A stretch of DNA of 64,000 bases from Bacteroidia bacterium. Lineage in GTDB: Bacteria > Bacteroidota > Bacteroidia > Bacteroidales > Paludibacteraceae. The notes below the pieces were generated by a model, which worked only from the letters and a program-made list of their open reading frames with translations, did no database searches and was not told the DNA's origin. Shown here in pieces: positions 56,912 to 64,000 of this stretch. The translations under genes and the position numbers were made by a program. Position 1 is the stretch's first letter, and every line of letters starts with the position of its first letter. Location: assembly GCA_009930305.1 (NCBI GenBank), contig RZYM01000002.1:124001-188000 (forward strand). The letters run 5' to 3'.

Positions 56912-58822
56912 TTATAATGCAATTATTGTTCGTTCTCCCAAATAGCGAGCCAAAGTTTGCCTGTATTTATTCAATTCCATTTGCTTATTGATCAATTCAT
57001 TTATCTTTTTATAATCATTTTCAGCATTAGCTTGTTTCAATTCTGCAATCAACTCATTACTTTGTTGCTCAAGTATTTTATTTTTGTATTCAAGAGTAAT
57101 TCTAGGTATTATAACCTTCAACCTTTCTTCTTCAGTTTCTGTTTTATTGAATTTATCATGAATATTACTACGTTCATATTTATCTTCCGATAAATAAAAG
57201 GCATAATTTCTTACAGACTCATCAGGATGATTAAGAAAATAATAGCGAAAATCGCCTTCTGTCATAATAGCCTCTTGTAGAATATACTTATGCAAACCGT
57301 ATTCCAATTGCATATCATCAGCAATTAAACTTTGATTAATATAATCAAGCACAGAAATCTGCTCAATTTTATTTTCATCTATCTGTACCGGTATTAGATT
57401 TTTGCCGTATCTAATTATATATCTTATAAGATTTTGCTCTTGCATAAATGCAAAAGGCTTTTCTTGATCTTTTTCAATTACTGCCTGCTTTATCTCATTT
57501 TGAGAAATAGTTTTTTGAGTGCCTGATATTTTCTTTGCCAATACCTCAGCCAATACTGATTCGCGCATTTCAAAACGATCTGCACACTCTTTTATGTATA
57601 AAGAACGTATTATTGCATCCGGGATAACAGATATGCTGGTTACAATATCGTTAATAAGATTAGCTTTTTTTATTGGATCTCCTGCTGCATCATCTAATAA
57701 CAGTTGAGTTTTAAATCTGATAAAATCAGTTTGATGCGCTTGTATAAATGCATTGAATTCACTTGAATCTTTACTTCTGGCAAATGAATCAGGATCCTCA
57801 CCATCGGGGAGTAAAACCACTTTAACATTCATGCCTTCAGACAAAAGCATATCTATTCCTCGAATTGATGCATGTATGCCTGCTGCATCACCATCATACA
57901 AGACTGTGATGTTTGAAGTAAATCTATGAATTAGTCTTATTTGACCTGGCGTTAATGATGTTCCGGAAGATGCGACTACGTTTTCAATGCCGGCTTGATG
58001 CATCGAAATGACATCAGTATAACCCTCAACTAAAAAACAACGATCCTCCTTAACAATATTATTTTTCGCAAAAAATATTCCGTATAACTCGTTACTTTTA
58101 TGATAAATCTCAGAATCAGGTGAGTTTACATACTTCGCAGTATTATCTGTCTTTTTAAGGACACGACCGCCAAATGCTACAATTTTCCCCGAAAGAGAAT
58201 GTACAGGGAACATTACCCTACCTCTAAACCTGTCAACCAAACCACCGCGTTCAGATTCGGTGCATAATCCTGTTTTAAGTAAAAACTGTTTGTTATAACC
58301 GCTTTTAATTGCTTCTTTGCTTAAGGAATCGAATTTATCTAAACAAAATCCAAGTTGAAATTTCTTTATAATATTATCTCTAAAACCTCTTTCTTTGAAA
58401 TACGATATACCTATAGCCCTGCCATCTTCGTTTTCCCACAAGATTTTAGTAAAATAATTTAAAGCAAACTGATTAATCGCAAACATGCTCTCTCTGTCAT
58501 TACGATGTTCAAGTTCTTCAGAAGAAAGCTCTTTTTCAACAATCTCGATATTATACTTTCGGGCTAAATAACGTAAGGCATCAGCATAATCCAATTGCTC
58601 ATGCAACATAATAAAGTTAACAGGTGATCCACCTTTTGAGCATCCGAAACACTTACAAATGTTTTTTGCGGGAGATACTGTAAACGAAGGCGTTTTTTCA
58701 TTATGAAAAGGACATAGACCAATTAGATTAACACCTCGTTTTTTAAGCGTTACAAAATCACCTACAACCTCCTCAATTTTAGCTGCAGTTAATATTCTAT
58801 CTTTCGTTGCTTGATCTATCAT
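56912..58822 (-). CDS. dnaG: DNA primase
   Basis: A 636-aa primase. The zinc-binding CHC2 motif is Cys37-x2-His40...Cys58-x2-Cys61. The RNA polymerase core with toprim contains VEGYTDVISMHQAG and LYDGDAAG. A helicase-binding C-terminal part follows from about residue 430. TATCTTTG at 58830-58837 on the minus strand is a candidate -7 box only 8 bp before the ATG, so the mRNA leader would be very short. Confidence 0.97.
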   Translation of the reverse strand: MIDQATKDRILTAAKIEEVVGDFVTLKKRGVNLIGLCPFHNEKTPSFTVSPAKNICKCFGCSKGGSPVNFIMLHEQLDYADALRYLARKYNIEIVEKELSSEELEHRNDRESMFAINQFALNYFTKILWENEDGRAIGISYFKERGFRDNIIKKFQLGFCLDKFDSLSKEAIKSGYNKQFLLKTGLCTESERGGLVDRFRGRVMFPVHSLSGKIVAFGGRVLKKTDNTAKYVNSPDSEIYHKSNELYGIFFAKNNIVKEDRCFLVEGYTDVISMHQAGIENVVASSGTSLTPGQIRLIHRFTSNITVLYDGDAAGIHASIRGIDMLLSEGMNVKVVLLPDGEDPDSFARSKDSSEFNAFIQAHQTDFIRFKTQLLLDDAAGDPIKKANLINDIVTSISVIPDAIIRSLYIKECADRFEMRESVLAEVLAKKISGTQKTISQNEIKQAVIEKDQEKPFAFMQEQNLIRYIIRYGKNLIPVQIDENKIEQISVLDYINQSLIADDMQLEYGLHKYILQEAIMTEGDFRYYFLNHPDESVRNYAFYLSEDKYERSNIHDKFNKTETEEERLKVIIPRITLEYKNKILEQQSNELIAELKQANAENDYKKINELINKQMELNKYRQTLARYLGERTIIAL

Positions 58823-58829
58823 AGAATAA

Positions 58830-58837
58830 CAAAGATA
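58830..58837 (-). promoter_or_regulatory. Putative -7 box of dnaG
   Basis: The minus strand reads TATCTTTG, 8 bp before the dnaG ATG. A TTG is found only at 23 bp upstream, outside the usual spacing. Confidence 0.4.
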
Positions 58838-58915
58838 AGAATTTTTTTATGACCCTATAACAATATCTACTTTGTTAATCTAATGTTGTAATCATTTGAT
58901 TTTACAAAAAGATTA

Positions 58916-59866
58916 TCATTTAAGAGATTTTAGATAGGCTCCACGTAATAAGTCTTGCACATCCATAGCTTTTTTACCTGCTAATTGTAAATGATGCACT
59001 GTTACATAGCCGTTATAAGCAGCAAACTTCAAATAAGTTTTATTGTCAGTTAATAATACACCAAATGGTTCTGATGTTTTTGTTTCTTCAACTGATACAT
59101 CATAAATCTTAAGGCTAAGCACTCTATCTTTTTCGTCTTTGACTTCTGTAAAAGCAGCAGGATATGGTGATAAACCTCTTACAAAATTTTTAACTTCTAT
59201 CACTGACTTACTCCAATCTATTCGGCAAGTATCTTTAAATATTTTAGGTGCAGGTTTTAAAACAATTGATTCATCTTGAGGTGTTAAAGTATAATTTCCA
59301 GAGATTATACGATCAACAGTTTCTGTTACTACTGATGCACCTAAATACATTAATTTATCATGTATATCTCCTACAGTCTCATCATCTCCTATAGAAATCT
59401 TGCTTTGCATGATTATATTACCTGTATCAATCTCATGTTTCAAAAAGAATGTAGTTACACCGGTTTCCTTATCGCCGTTTATTATTGCCCAATTAATAGG
59501 AGCAGCTCCCCTATATTGTGGTAATAGAGATGCGTGAAGATTAAATGTACCATATTTTGGCATATTCCAAACAACTTCAGGTAACATTCTAAAAGCTACA
59601 ACAATTTGTAAATCTGCATTCCACTCACGCAGCGATGTCAAGAAACCTTCATCTTTCAAGTTTTCAGGTTGCAGTAATGGTAAATTTCTTTCGAGCGCAA
59701 ATTTCTTAACTGCAGATTGTTGTAACTGATACCCTCGCCCTGCGGGTTTATCAGGCATTGTTACCACACCTACAACATTGTATGAGTCATTTACCAATTT
59801 CTTTAATGGTTCAACTGCAAAATCAGGCGTACCCATATACACTATACGCAATTTCTTCTTTTCCAT
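58916..59866 (-). CDS. fmt: Methionyl-tRNA formyltransferase
   Basis: A 316-aa enzyme formylating initiator Met-tRNA. It starts MEKKKLRIVYMGTPDFAVEPL and contains the catalytic HASLLPQYRGAAPINWAI (Asn/His/Asp constellation) and GVTTFFL. The ATG at 59866 was preferred over 59902, because the 12 extra codons are encoded by the palindromic repeat. It is downstream of the OmpH-like gene. Confidence 0.95.
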   Translation of the reverse strand: MEKKKLRIVYMGTPDFAVEPLKKLVNDSYNVVGVVTMPDKPAGRGYQLQQSAVKKFALERNLPLLQPENLKDEGFLTSLREWNADLQIVVAFRMLPEVVWNMPKYGTFNLHASLLPQYRGAAPINWAIINGDKETGVTTFFLKHEIDTGNIIMQSKISIGDDETVGDIHDKLMYLGASVVTETVDRIISGNYTLTPQDESIVLKPAPKIFKDTCRIDWSKSVIEVKNFVRGLSPYPAAFTEVKDEKDRVLSLKIYDVSVEETKTSEPFGVLLTDNKTYLKFAAYNGYVTVHHLQLAGKKAMDVQDLLRGAYLKSLK

Positions 59867-59882
59867 CTTTGCTATTAAATGG

Positions 59883-59910
59883 GTAGAGACGTACCTTGGC
59901 ACGTCTCTAC
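59883..59910. repeat. GTAGAGACG-type palindrome
   Basis: GTAGAGACGTACC and GGCACGTCTCTAC form a 13-bp stem with one mismatch around a 2-nt loop, in the 69-bp gap between the OmpH-like gene and fmt. Dispersed palindromes with this arm sequence are known in Bacteroidota and cyanobacteria genomes (family knowledge). It may also act as an mRNA hairpin. Confidence 0.6.
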
Positions 59911-59935
59911 TCGTATTTATTACAATTTAAACTGA

Positions 59936-60517
59936 TTATTTCTTTTCATTAAGGAGCTTTAATATCTCATCGGTGATATTATATGCTTTATTACCATAGA
60001 GAATATTATTACTTCCTGTATTACTAAAGATAAAATGGTATTTCTTGTCTTTGTTATACTCAGTAACTACAGAATCAAGTGTTTTAAATAATTTATCATT
60101 CATATCTTTTTGTTTAGCAACAAGATCTTGAGCCAATTTGCTGTCAAGTTCTTGTAATTCACGTTGTTTGCGAACCAAACGTTCTTGTTCACTACGAGCA
60201 CGTTCTTCTGACAAGAATGCTCTATTTTCTATTTTATTCTGAAAATCAACCATTTCAGCTTGTAAAACATTTGCTTTTTGATTAACACTTGCACGAGAAC
60301 GTTCCTCTTCTTGCAATAATTCTTCGCTCATTGTTTTATATAAATCATAATTGAGCAACAATGTATCGATATTTACGTAAGCTATGGGTAAAACTTCACC
60401 CTCGGTTAAAGCCTGTTCTTTTGAATTATCTTCTTTATTGCAAAAGAATAATATAAACAAGACGACAACTGCAACAACTAATACGCCATTAATAATGTAA
60501 AGTAATAAATTTTTCAT
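59936..60517 (-). CDS. OmpH/Skp family protein
   Basis: A 193-aa protein with an N-terminal membrane segment (LYIINGVLVVAVVVLFILFF, about residues 6-26). After it comes a long charged coiled coil (about 75-160; EEERSRASVNQKANVLQAEM, ENRAFLSEERARSEQERLVRK) and a short C-terminal beta-strand part (YHFIFSNTG). Skp-like proteins chaperone outer-membrane proteins in the periplasm. Here the N-terminal segment ends FFCNKEDNS, so anchoring rather than cleavage seems likely. It overlaps the upstream small gene by 4 bp. Confidence 0.8.
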   Translation of the reverse strand: MKNLLLYIINGVLVVAVVVLFILFFCNKEDNSKEQALTEGEVLPIAYVNIDTLLLNYDLYKTMSEELLQEEERSRASVNQKANVLQAEMVDFQNKIENRAFLSEERARSEQERLVRKQRELQELDSKLAQDLVAKQKDMNDKLFKTLDSVVTEYNKDKKYHFIFSNTGSNNILYGNKAYNITDEILKLLNEKK

Positions 60518-60717
60518 GCTTTTATTTGATTTGTTTTTTGTTTTCTAGCCTCTCTATCCTGTGTTTGCACGCAATGAATTCCTTTTTCTCTTAATGCAGC
60601 ATTCGAATCTACATGAAGACTTGGAAATTTACCCTTCTGTGTAAAAAACACACGATACCCCATCAATAAAATTGCGGGTATCAGAATAATTAGAGACAAC
60701 AAAAAGGCTTTAAGCAT
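60514..60717 (-). CDS. Small membrane protein of unknown function
   Basis: A 67-aa protein with an N-terminal membrane helix (LKAFLLSLIILIPAILLMGY) and a soluble tail with KFPSLHVDSNAALREKGIHC and VQTQDREARKQK. The tail pattern (FPxxHxxxNxAxxxKGIHC) is one I know from small conserved Bacteroidota proteins, but no function is established to me. It is followed by the OmpH-like gene with a 4-bp overlap. TATATTTG lies at 60740-60747 upstream. Confidence 0.7.
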   Translation of the reverse strand: MLKAFLLSLIILIPAILLMGYRVFFTQKGKFPSLHVDSNAALREKGIHCVQTQDREARKQKTNQIKA

Positions 60718-60739
60718 ACATTTATTTAATAATAAGGAG

Positions 60740-60747
60740 CAAATATA
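60740..60747 (-). promoter_or_regulatory. Putative -7 box of the small membrane protein gene
   Basis: The minus strand reads TATATTTG, 22 bp before the ATG at 60717. No TTG at standard spacing was found. Confidence 0.4.
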
Positions 60748-60906
60748 GGTTATAAAAATTTTAATTGTGAAACATCACACATAATTTTGTACTTTAATAA
60801 CGAAAAAATTAACGTTTTCAACTTTTTTAAAAGCTGCGCCGTAATTATTACCTAAATACTATGTTTTTTTTGAAGTTTTATTACTTATTACAGACTCAAA
60901 TTTATT

Positions 60907-60914
60907 TACTTTTG
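60907..60914 (+). promoter_or_regulatory. Putative -7 box of the second pepD
   Basis: TACTTTTG matches TAnnTTTG and is 39 bp before the ATG at 60954. The -33 element is not clear. The 236-bp divergent region 60718-60953 holds this and the opposite box, and nothing else that I recognise. Confidence 0.4.
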
Positions 60915-60953
60915 CAATATATATAATAATCAATTTAGATATAAATATTTACA

Positions 60954-62375
60954 ATGAATCAAAATATGCCTGAGCCTATCGATGTGTGGAAATATTTCTC
61001 TGAAATATGCAAAATTCCACGTCCATCAAAGCACGAAGAAAAGATAACTGCTTATTTAATTCAATTTGCACAAAACAATCATCTTGAATACAAACAAGAT
61101 GAAGTCGGGAATGTATTGATAAAAAAAGCAGGGGTAGGCCATACTATCATATTACAAGCACACACTGATATGGTTTGCGAAAAAAATGACAATGTAGTTC
61201 ATGATTTTATGGTAAACCCTATCAGCTTTACTCAAAATGGAGATTGGATTTCGGCAAATGGTACTACCCTGGGAGCTGACGATGGAATTGGTGTTGCAAT
61301 GATGCTTGCATTATTAGCAGGTAATAAAACTAAACGTTCACTTGAATGTTTATTCACAATTGATGAAGAGACCGGACTTACAGGTGCATCAGCGCTAAAG
61401 GATGATTTTATTTCGGCTGATTCGCTAATAAATTTAGATTCTGAGACAGATGATGAAATTATTATAGGCTGTGCCGGTGGATGCGACTCAACTCTTACTT
61501 TTTTTATAGAGAAAGAGCCTATTCGGGACCATTTATTCGGAGTTTCCTTAAAAATTTTCGGATTACAAGGTGGACATAGTGGAGACGACATAAACAAGGA
61601 TAGAGCAAATGCAAATAAACTATTGAACGATTTTTTAAACTCAGTATCAAAACAATTTGATTTATCAGTATGCAGTATTAATGGCGGTGGACTAAGAAAT
61701 GCCATTGCACGTGAATCAAGTGCTATAATAGCAGTTCCGTGGGCTGATAAAGAAAGAATACGAATAGCATGGAATATTTTCTGTGCAGAAACTGAAGATA
61801 ATTGGATAAAAAAAGAGCCCGGCATGAAATTCTCGCTAGATTCATGCAAAGTTCCTGATACAAGAATCAAACATGAAGATGCTCTGAATATTATTCATGC
61901 AATAAGCGAATGTCCACATGGTGTGTTAGAATATAGCAGTGAGATACCGGAACTTGTTGAAACATCTACAAATCTTGCATCAATTAAAACACTAGAAAAT
62001 TCTATAGTTATATGTACGAGCCAACGTAGCGATTATGTAGATAAATTACATAAGGCAGCATCTATGATTGATAAAATTGCAACCACGCATAAAGCATCAG
62101 TCACACACTCGAACGAATACCCTGGTTGGAAGCCTAATTTTGAATCTCCTTTATTAAAAAAGGCTGATAATATATACAAACAACTATTTAAAAAGGCTCC
62201 AAAGATAAAAGTTATACATGCAGGTTTGGAATGTGGTCTTTTTTTGCAAAAATTTCCTCACTTAGACATAATTTCAATAGGACCTAACTTGGAAGGAGTC
62301 CATTCGCCCGATGAACGCGTTTCTGTTTCATCGGTCGAAAAGATATGGGAATATTTGATTGAACTCCTAAAATAA
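60954..62375 (+). CDS. pepD: Aminoacyl-histidine dipeptidase (PepD), copy 2
   Basis: A 473-aa M20 dipeptidase, clearly paralogous to the copy at 55479 over its whole length. Motifs are LQAHTDMVCEKN, GADDGIGVAMMLALLAG, DEETGLTGASALKDD, NLDSETDDEI and HAGLECGLF. The metal site is complete. Its stop is 1 bp from the tyrA stop on the other strand. The paralogues may differ in substrate preference. Confidence 0.93.
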   Translation: MNQNMPEPIDVWKYFSEICKIPRPSKHEEKITAYLIQFAQNNHLEYKQDEVGNVLIKKAGVGHTIILQAHTDMVCEKNDNVVHDFMVNPISFTQNGDWISANGTTLGADDGIGVAMMLALLAGNKTKRSLECLFTIDEETGLTGASALKDDFISADSLINLDSETDDEIIIGCAGGCDSTLTFFIEKEPIRDHLFGVSLKIFGLQGGHSGDDINKDRANANKLLNDFLNSVSKQFDLSVCSINGGGLRNAIARESSAIIAVPWADKERIRIAWNIFCAETEDNWIKKEPGMKFSLDSCKVPDTRIKHEDALNIIHAISECPHGVLEYSSEIPELVETSTNLASIKTLENSIVICTSQRSDYVDKLHKAASMIDKIATTHKASVTHSNEYPGWKPNFESPLLKKADNIYKQLFKKAPKIKVIHAGLECGLFLQKFPHLDIISIGPNLEGVHSPDERVSVSSVEKIWEYLIELLK

Positions 62376-62376
62376 A

Positions 62377-63150
62377 TTACTCTATATTTTTGCGCAATTT
62401 CTTTAGATAAGCGTGCAGTTTATCAGTATCCTTTGCATCAACTATTGCTAAAAGATGTTTCAACTCTTCGCGAATTTTTGTCAACTGACCTGAGGTAAAT
62501 GGATTGAACATAATTTCGGAAATAAGATAATCATCTTCAGAAAACAGACCCCTGGCTATAGTCATATGTTTCTTAAATGTTGTACCCGGAGCTTCTTGGT
62601 GTTTCATTACGGCAGCAAAAACCAGAGTAGATGCAAATGGTATTGACAATGAATATGCGATTGTCTCGTCATGTTCAAGGAATGTATATTCAAAGATTTT
62701 AAGCTTAAGTGAGCCATATAAATCTTTAAAAAATGCCTTGCCCATATGATCTGACTCGGATATTATGATTGCACTTTGCGTGCTTAGATCTTCTAAATTT
62801 GCAAATGTAGGTCCAAACATCGGATGCGTCGATACATAACGCATTCCACATAGTTTGTAATATTCGGGGAGTCCCGTTTTAACAGATGCTATATCAGAAA
62901 TAATACAAGTTTTAGGTAAATATGGTATCACTGCATTAAACGCATCAATAGTATATTTAAGCGTTACGCAGTTAATCATTAATTCCGGCTCAAACTCTTT
63001 TATTTCGTCGTATTTTGTCATTCGATATGTATTGAACACAAATCGAAGATTCTTAGGATTAACATCGAATAACGCTACCTCATGTTGAACGCACAAAACG
63101 TCTGTTAAGAAAGTGCCCATTTTACCTGCACCCAGAATTAATATTTTCAT
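62377..63150 (-). CDS. tyrA: Prephenate dehydrogenase
   Basis: A 257-aa NAD-dependent enzyme of tyrosine synthesis. It has an N-terminal Rossmann fold (ILILGAGKMGTFLTDVL, residues 3-19). SDIASVKTGLPEY and RYVSTHPMFGPTFANLE carry the active-site residues of the TyrA family, and an all-helical C-terminal part follows. It is short for the family, with no ACT domain. It lies 3 bp after the DAHP synthase-chorismate mutase gene. Confidence 0.9.
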   Translation of the reverse strand: MKILILGAGKMGTFLTDVLCVQHEVALFDVNPKNLRFVFNTYRMTKYDEIKEFEPELMINCVTLKYTIDAFNAVIPYLPKTCIISDIASVKTGLPEYYKLCGMRYVSTHPMFGPTFANLEDLSTQSAIIISESDHMGKAFFKDLYGSLKLKIFEYTFLEHDETIAYSLSIPFASTLVFAAVMKHQEAPGTTFKKHMTIARGLFSEDDYLISEIMFNPFTSGQLTKIREELKHLLAIVDAKDTDKLHAYLKKLRKNIE

Positions 63151-63153
63151 CGT

Positions 63154-64000
63154 TTAACTATTAATGATTTCGATTTGTTGACGTACTGATTCCTCATGTA
63201 CTGATTCTAAAAACTTACGTACAAAATCTGCTGACATTCCAAGACTCTCGCCTAGAATAACACGTTTTTGCATAATCTCATCATAACGAGCTGCCTGCAA
63301 AACAGGCATTGAATGTTCCTTCTTATATGTTCCTATTTCTCTAGAAACACGCATACGTTTTGACAACAAATCAAGCAATTCATTATCGGTTATATCTATT
63401 TGTTTACGTAACTCGGCCAAATTTTCGGTTGTCTGATTTGTTTCACGAATTACCAATGTATTCAAAATATATTCCAATATATCAGGGGTTATTTGTTGAG
63501 ATGCATCACTCCACGCTTTGTCAGGATTACAATGAGTCTCTATCATCAATCCGTCAAAACTTAAATCCATAGCTTGTTGAGAAAGTGGTGCTATAAGTTC
63601 GCGTTTACCACCAATATGGCTTGGGTCACAGATAATTGGCATATTTGGAATACGGCGACGTAGTTCTATTGGTACATTCCACTGCGGCAAATTTCTATAG
63701 ATTTTTTTATCATAAGTACTAAAGCCTCTATGAATGGCACCTATTCGGCGGACGCCTGCATTATAGATTCTCTCTAAAGCCCCTATCCACAAATCTATAT
63801 CAGGGTTCACAGGATTTTTTACTAATATAGGGATATCGACTCCTTGTAAAGCATCTGCCAATTCTTGCACTGCAAATGGGTTTGCAGATGTACGAGCACC
63901 TATCCATAACATATCAATTCCTGCTTTTAATGATTCTTCTACATGTTTTGGAGTAGCAACCTCGGTACTTACATACATTCCGGTTTCTTGTTTAACTTCT
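63154..64000 (-). CDS. Bifunctional DAHP synthase / chorismate mutase, N-terminus cut by the window edge
   Basis: An aromatic amino-acid enzyme; the frame stays open to the window end. The visible part begins in the DAHP synthase TIM barrel, shown by VSTEVATPKHVEESL, WIGARTSANPF, IHRGFSTYDKKIYRN and CDPSHIGGKRELI. It then has an AroQ-type chorismate mutase helix bundle in the last about 90 residues (LAELRKQIDITDNELLDLLSKRM). This KdsA-like DAHP synthase-CM fusion is common in Bacteroidota. An ATG at 63978 is internal, not the true start. Confidence 0.93.
   Translation of the reverse strand, partial: EVKQETGMYVSTEVATPKHVEESLKAGIDMLWIGARTSANPFAVQELADALQGVDIPILVKNPVNPDIDLWIGALERIYNAGVRRIGAIHRGFSTYDKKIYRNLPQWNVPIELRRRIPNMPIICDPSHIGGKRELIAPLSQQAMDLSFDGLMIETHCNPDKAWSDASQQITPDILEYILNTLVIRETNQTTENLAELRKQIDITDNELLDLLSKRMRVSREIGTYKKEHSMPVLQAARYDEIMQKRVILGESLGMSADFVRKFLESVHEESVRQQIEIINS

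Noticed and set aside
59867..59902. 12-residue extension of Fmt
   Set aside because: Its codons are encoded by a palindromic repeat, and MEKKKLRIVYMG from 59866 is the family-typical start.
61232..61870. Minus-strand 212-codon frame inside the second pepD
   Set aside because: The plus-strand frame encodes all M20 motifs. The reverse frame is a by-product of codon usage.
63978..63980. ATG at 63978 as start of the DAHP synthase-chorismate mutase gene
   Set aside because: The frame stays open to the window edge with family-typical residues (EVKQETG before MYVSTEVATP), so the ATG is internal.
1..64000. tRNA genes, CRISPR arrays, insertion sequences and prophage
   Set aside because: I scanned all intergenic gaps by eye and saw no cloverleaf, regular repeat-spacer series, transposase or phage gene.

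Overview
The window is about 64 kb of AT-rich chromosome from a member of the Bacteroidota, most likely order Bacteroidales. The evidence is promoters of the form TTG-N18-20-TAnnTTTG, few Shine-Dalgarno sequences, a FeoA-FeoB fusion, a DUF3467 protein, a DAHP synthase-chorismate mutase fusion, a POTRA-less Omp85 barrel and two PepD dipeptidases. I see no mobile element, CRISPR array, prophage, rRNA or tRNA. Both ends cut through genes: rsgA on the left and the DAHP synthase-chorismate mutase gene on the right.

Region 1 (1-3247, minus strand) is a small operon: pyrH, frr, an outer-membrane barrel of the Omp85 type and rsgA. Region 2 (3264-21396, minus) is one very long ribosomal superoperon: rpsL, rpsG, fusA, then the S10, spc and alpha clusters through rplQ, with secY, map, infA and rpoA embedded. 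It has a clear promoter upstream of rpsL and a strong terminator after rplQ. L36 and L30 are present although short. S14 and L36 are the zinc-ligand-depleted forms.

Region 3 (21481-31140) holds corA with a DUF3467 gene (minus). On the plus strand follow a 7TM-HD phosphodiesterase, a secreted papain-type protease, an MlaE/MlaF lipid-transport pair, exodeoxyribonuclease III, a small membrane protein and mutL. Region 4 (31140-38990, plus) is nitrogen assimilation: gltB, gltD and asnB, preceded by a long inverted repeat.

Region 5 (38991-45400) is the most accessory-looking part. It contains a largely non-coding stretch, a small secreted protein, a regulator that fuses a di-iron hemerythrin/RIC-like domain to a LuxR-type DNA-binding domain, and an apparent operon of an OprB-type porin, feoAB and a Cys-rich FeoB-associated peptide. 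Downstream, on the opposite strand, lies a roughly 177-nt structured RNA with its own promoter, a long closing stem and a terminal T-tract. It looks like the 6S RNA of this lineage.

Region 6 (45649-55476) contains pnp and, convergent to it, a phosphate-starvation operon (phosphate-type porin, pstS, pstC, pstA, pstB, phoU). A PhoR-like histidine kinase is divergent from that operon. Between them is a 7+4+7 direct repeat placed like a Pho box. PstC carries a periplasmic insertion that resembles part of PstS. Region 7 (55479-64000) holds pepD, dnaG, fmt, an OmpH/Skp-like protein, a small membrane protein, a second pepD, tyrA and the DAHP synthase-chorismate mutase gene.

Most of the window is conserved housekeeping. 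The observations most worth following are the 6S-like RNA, the PstS-like insertion in PstC with its candidate Pho box, and the di-iron LuxR regulator next to the porin-feoAB operon.
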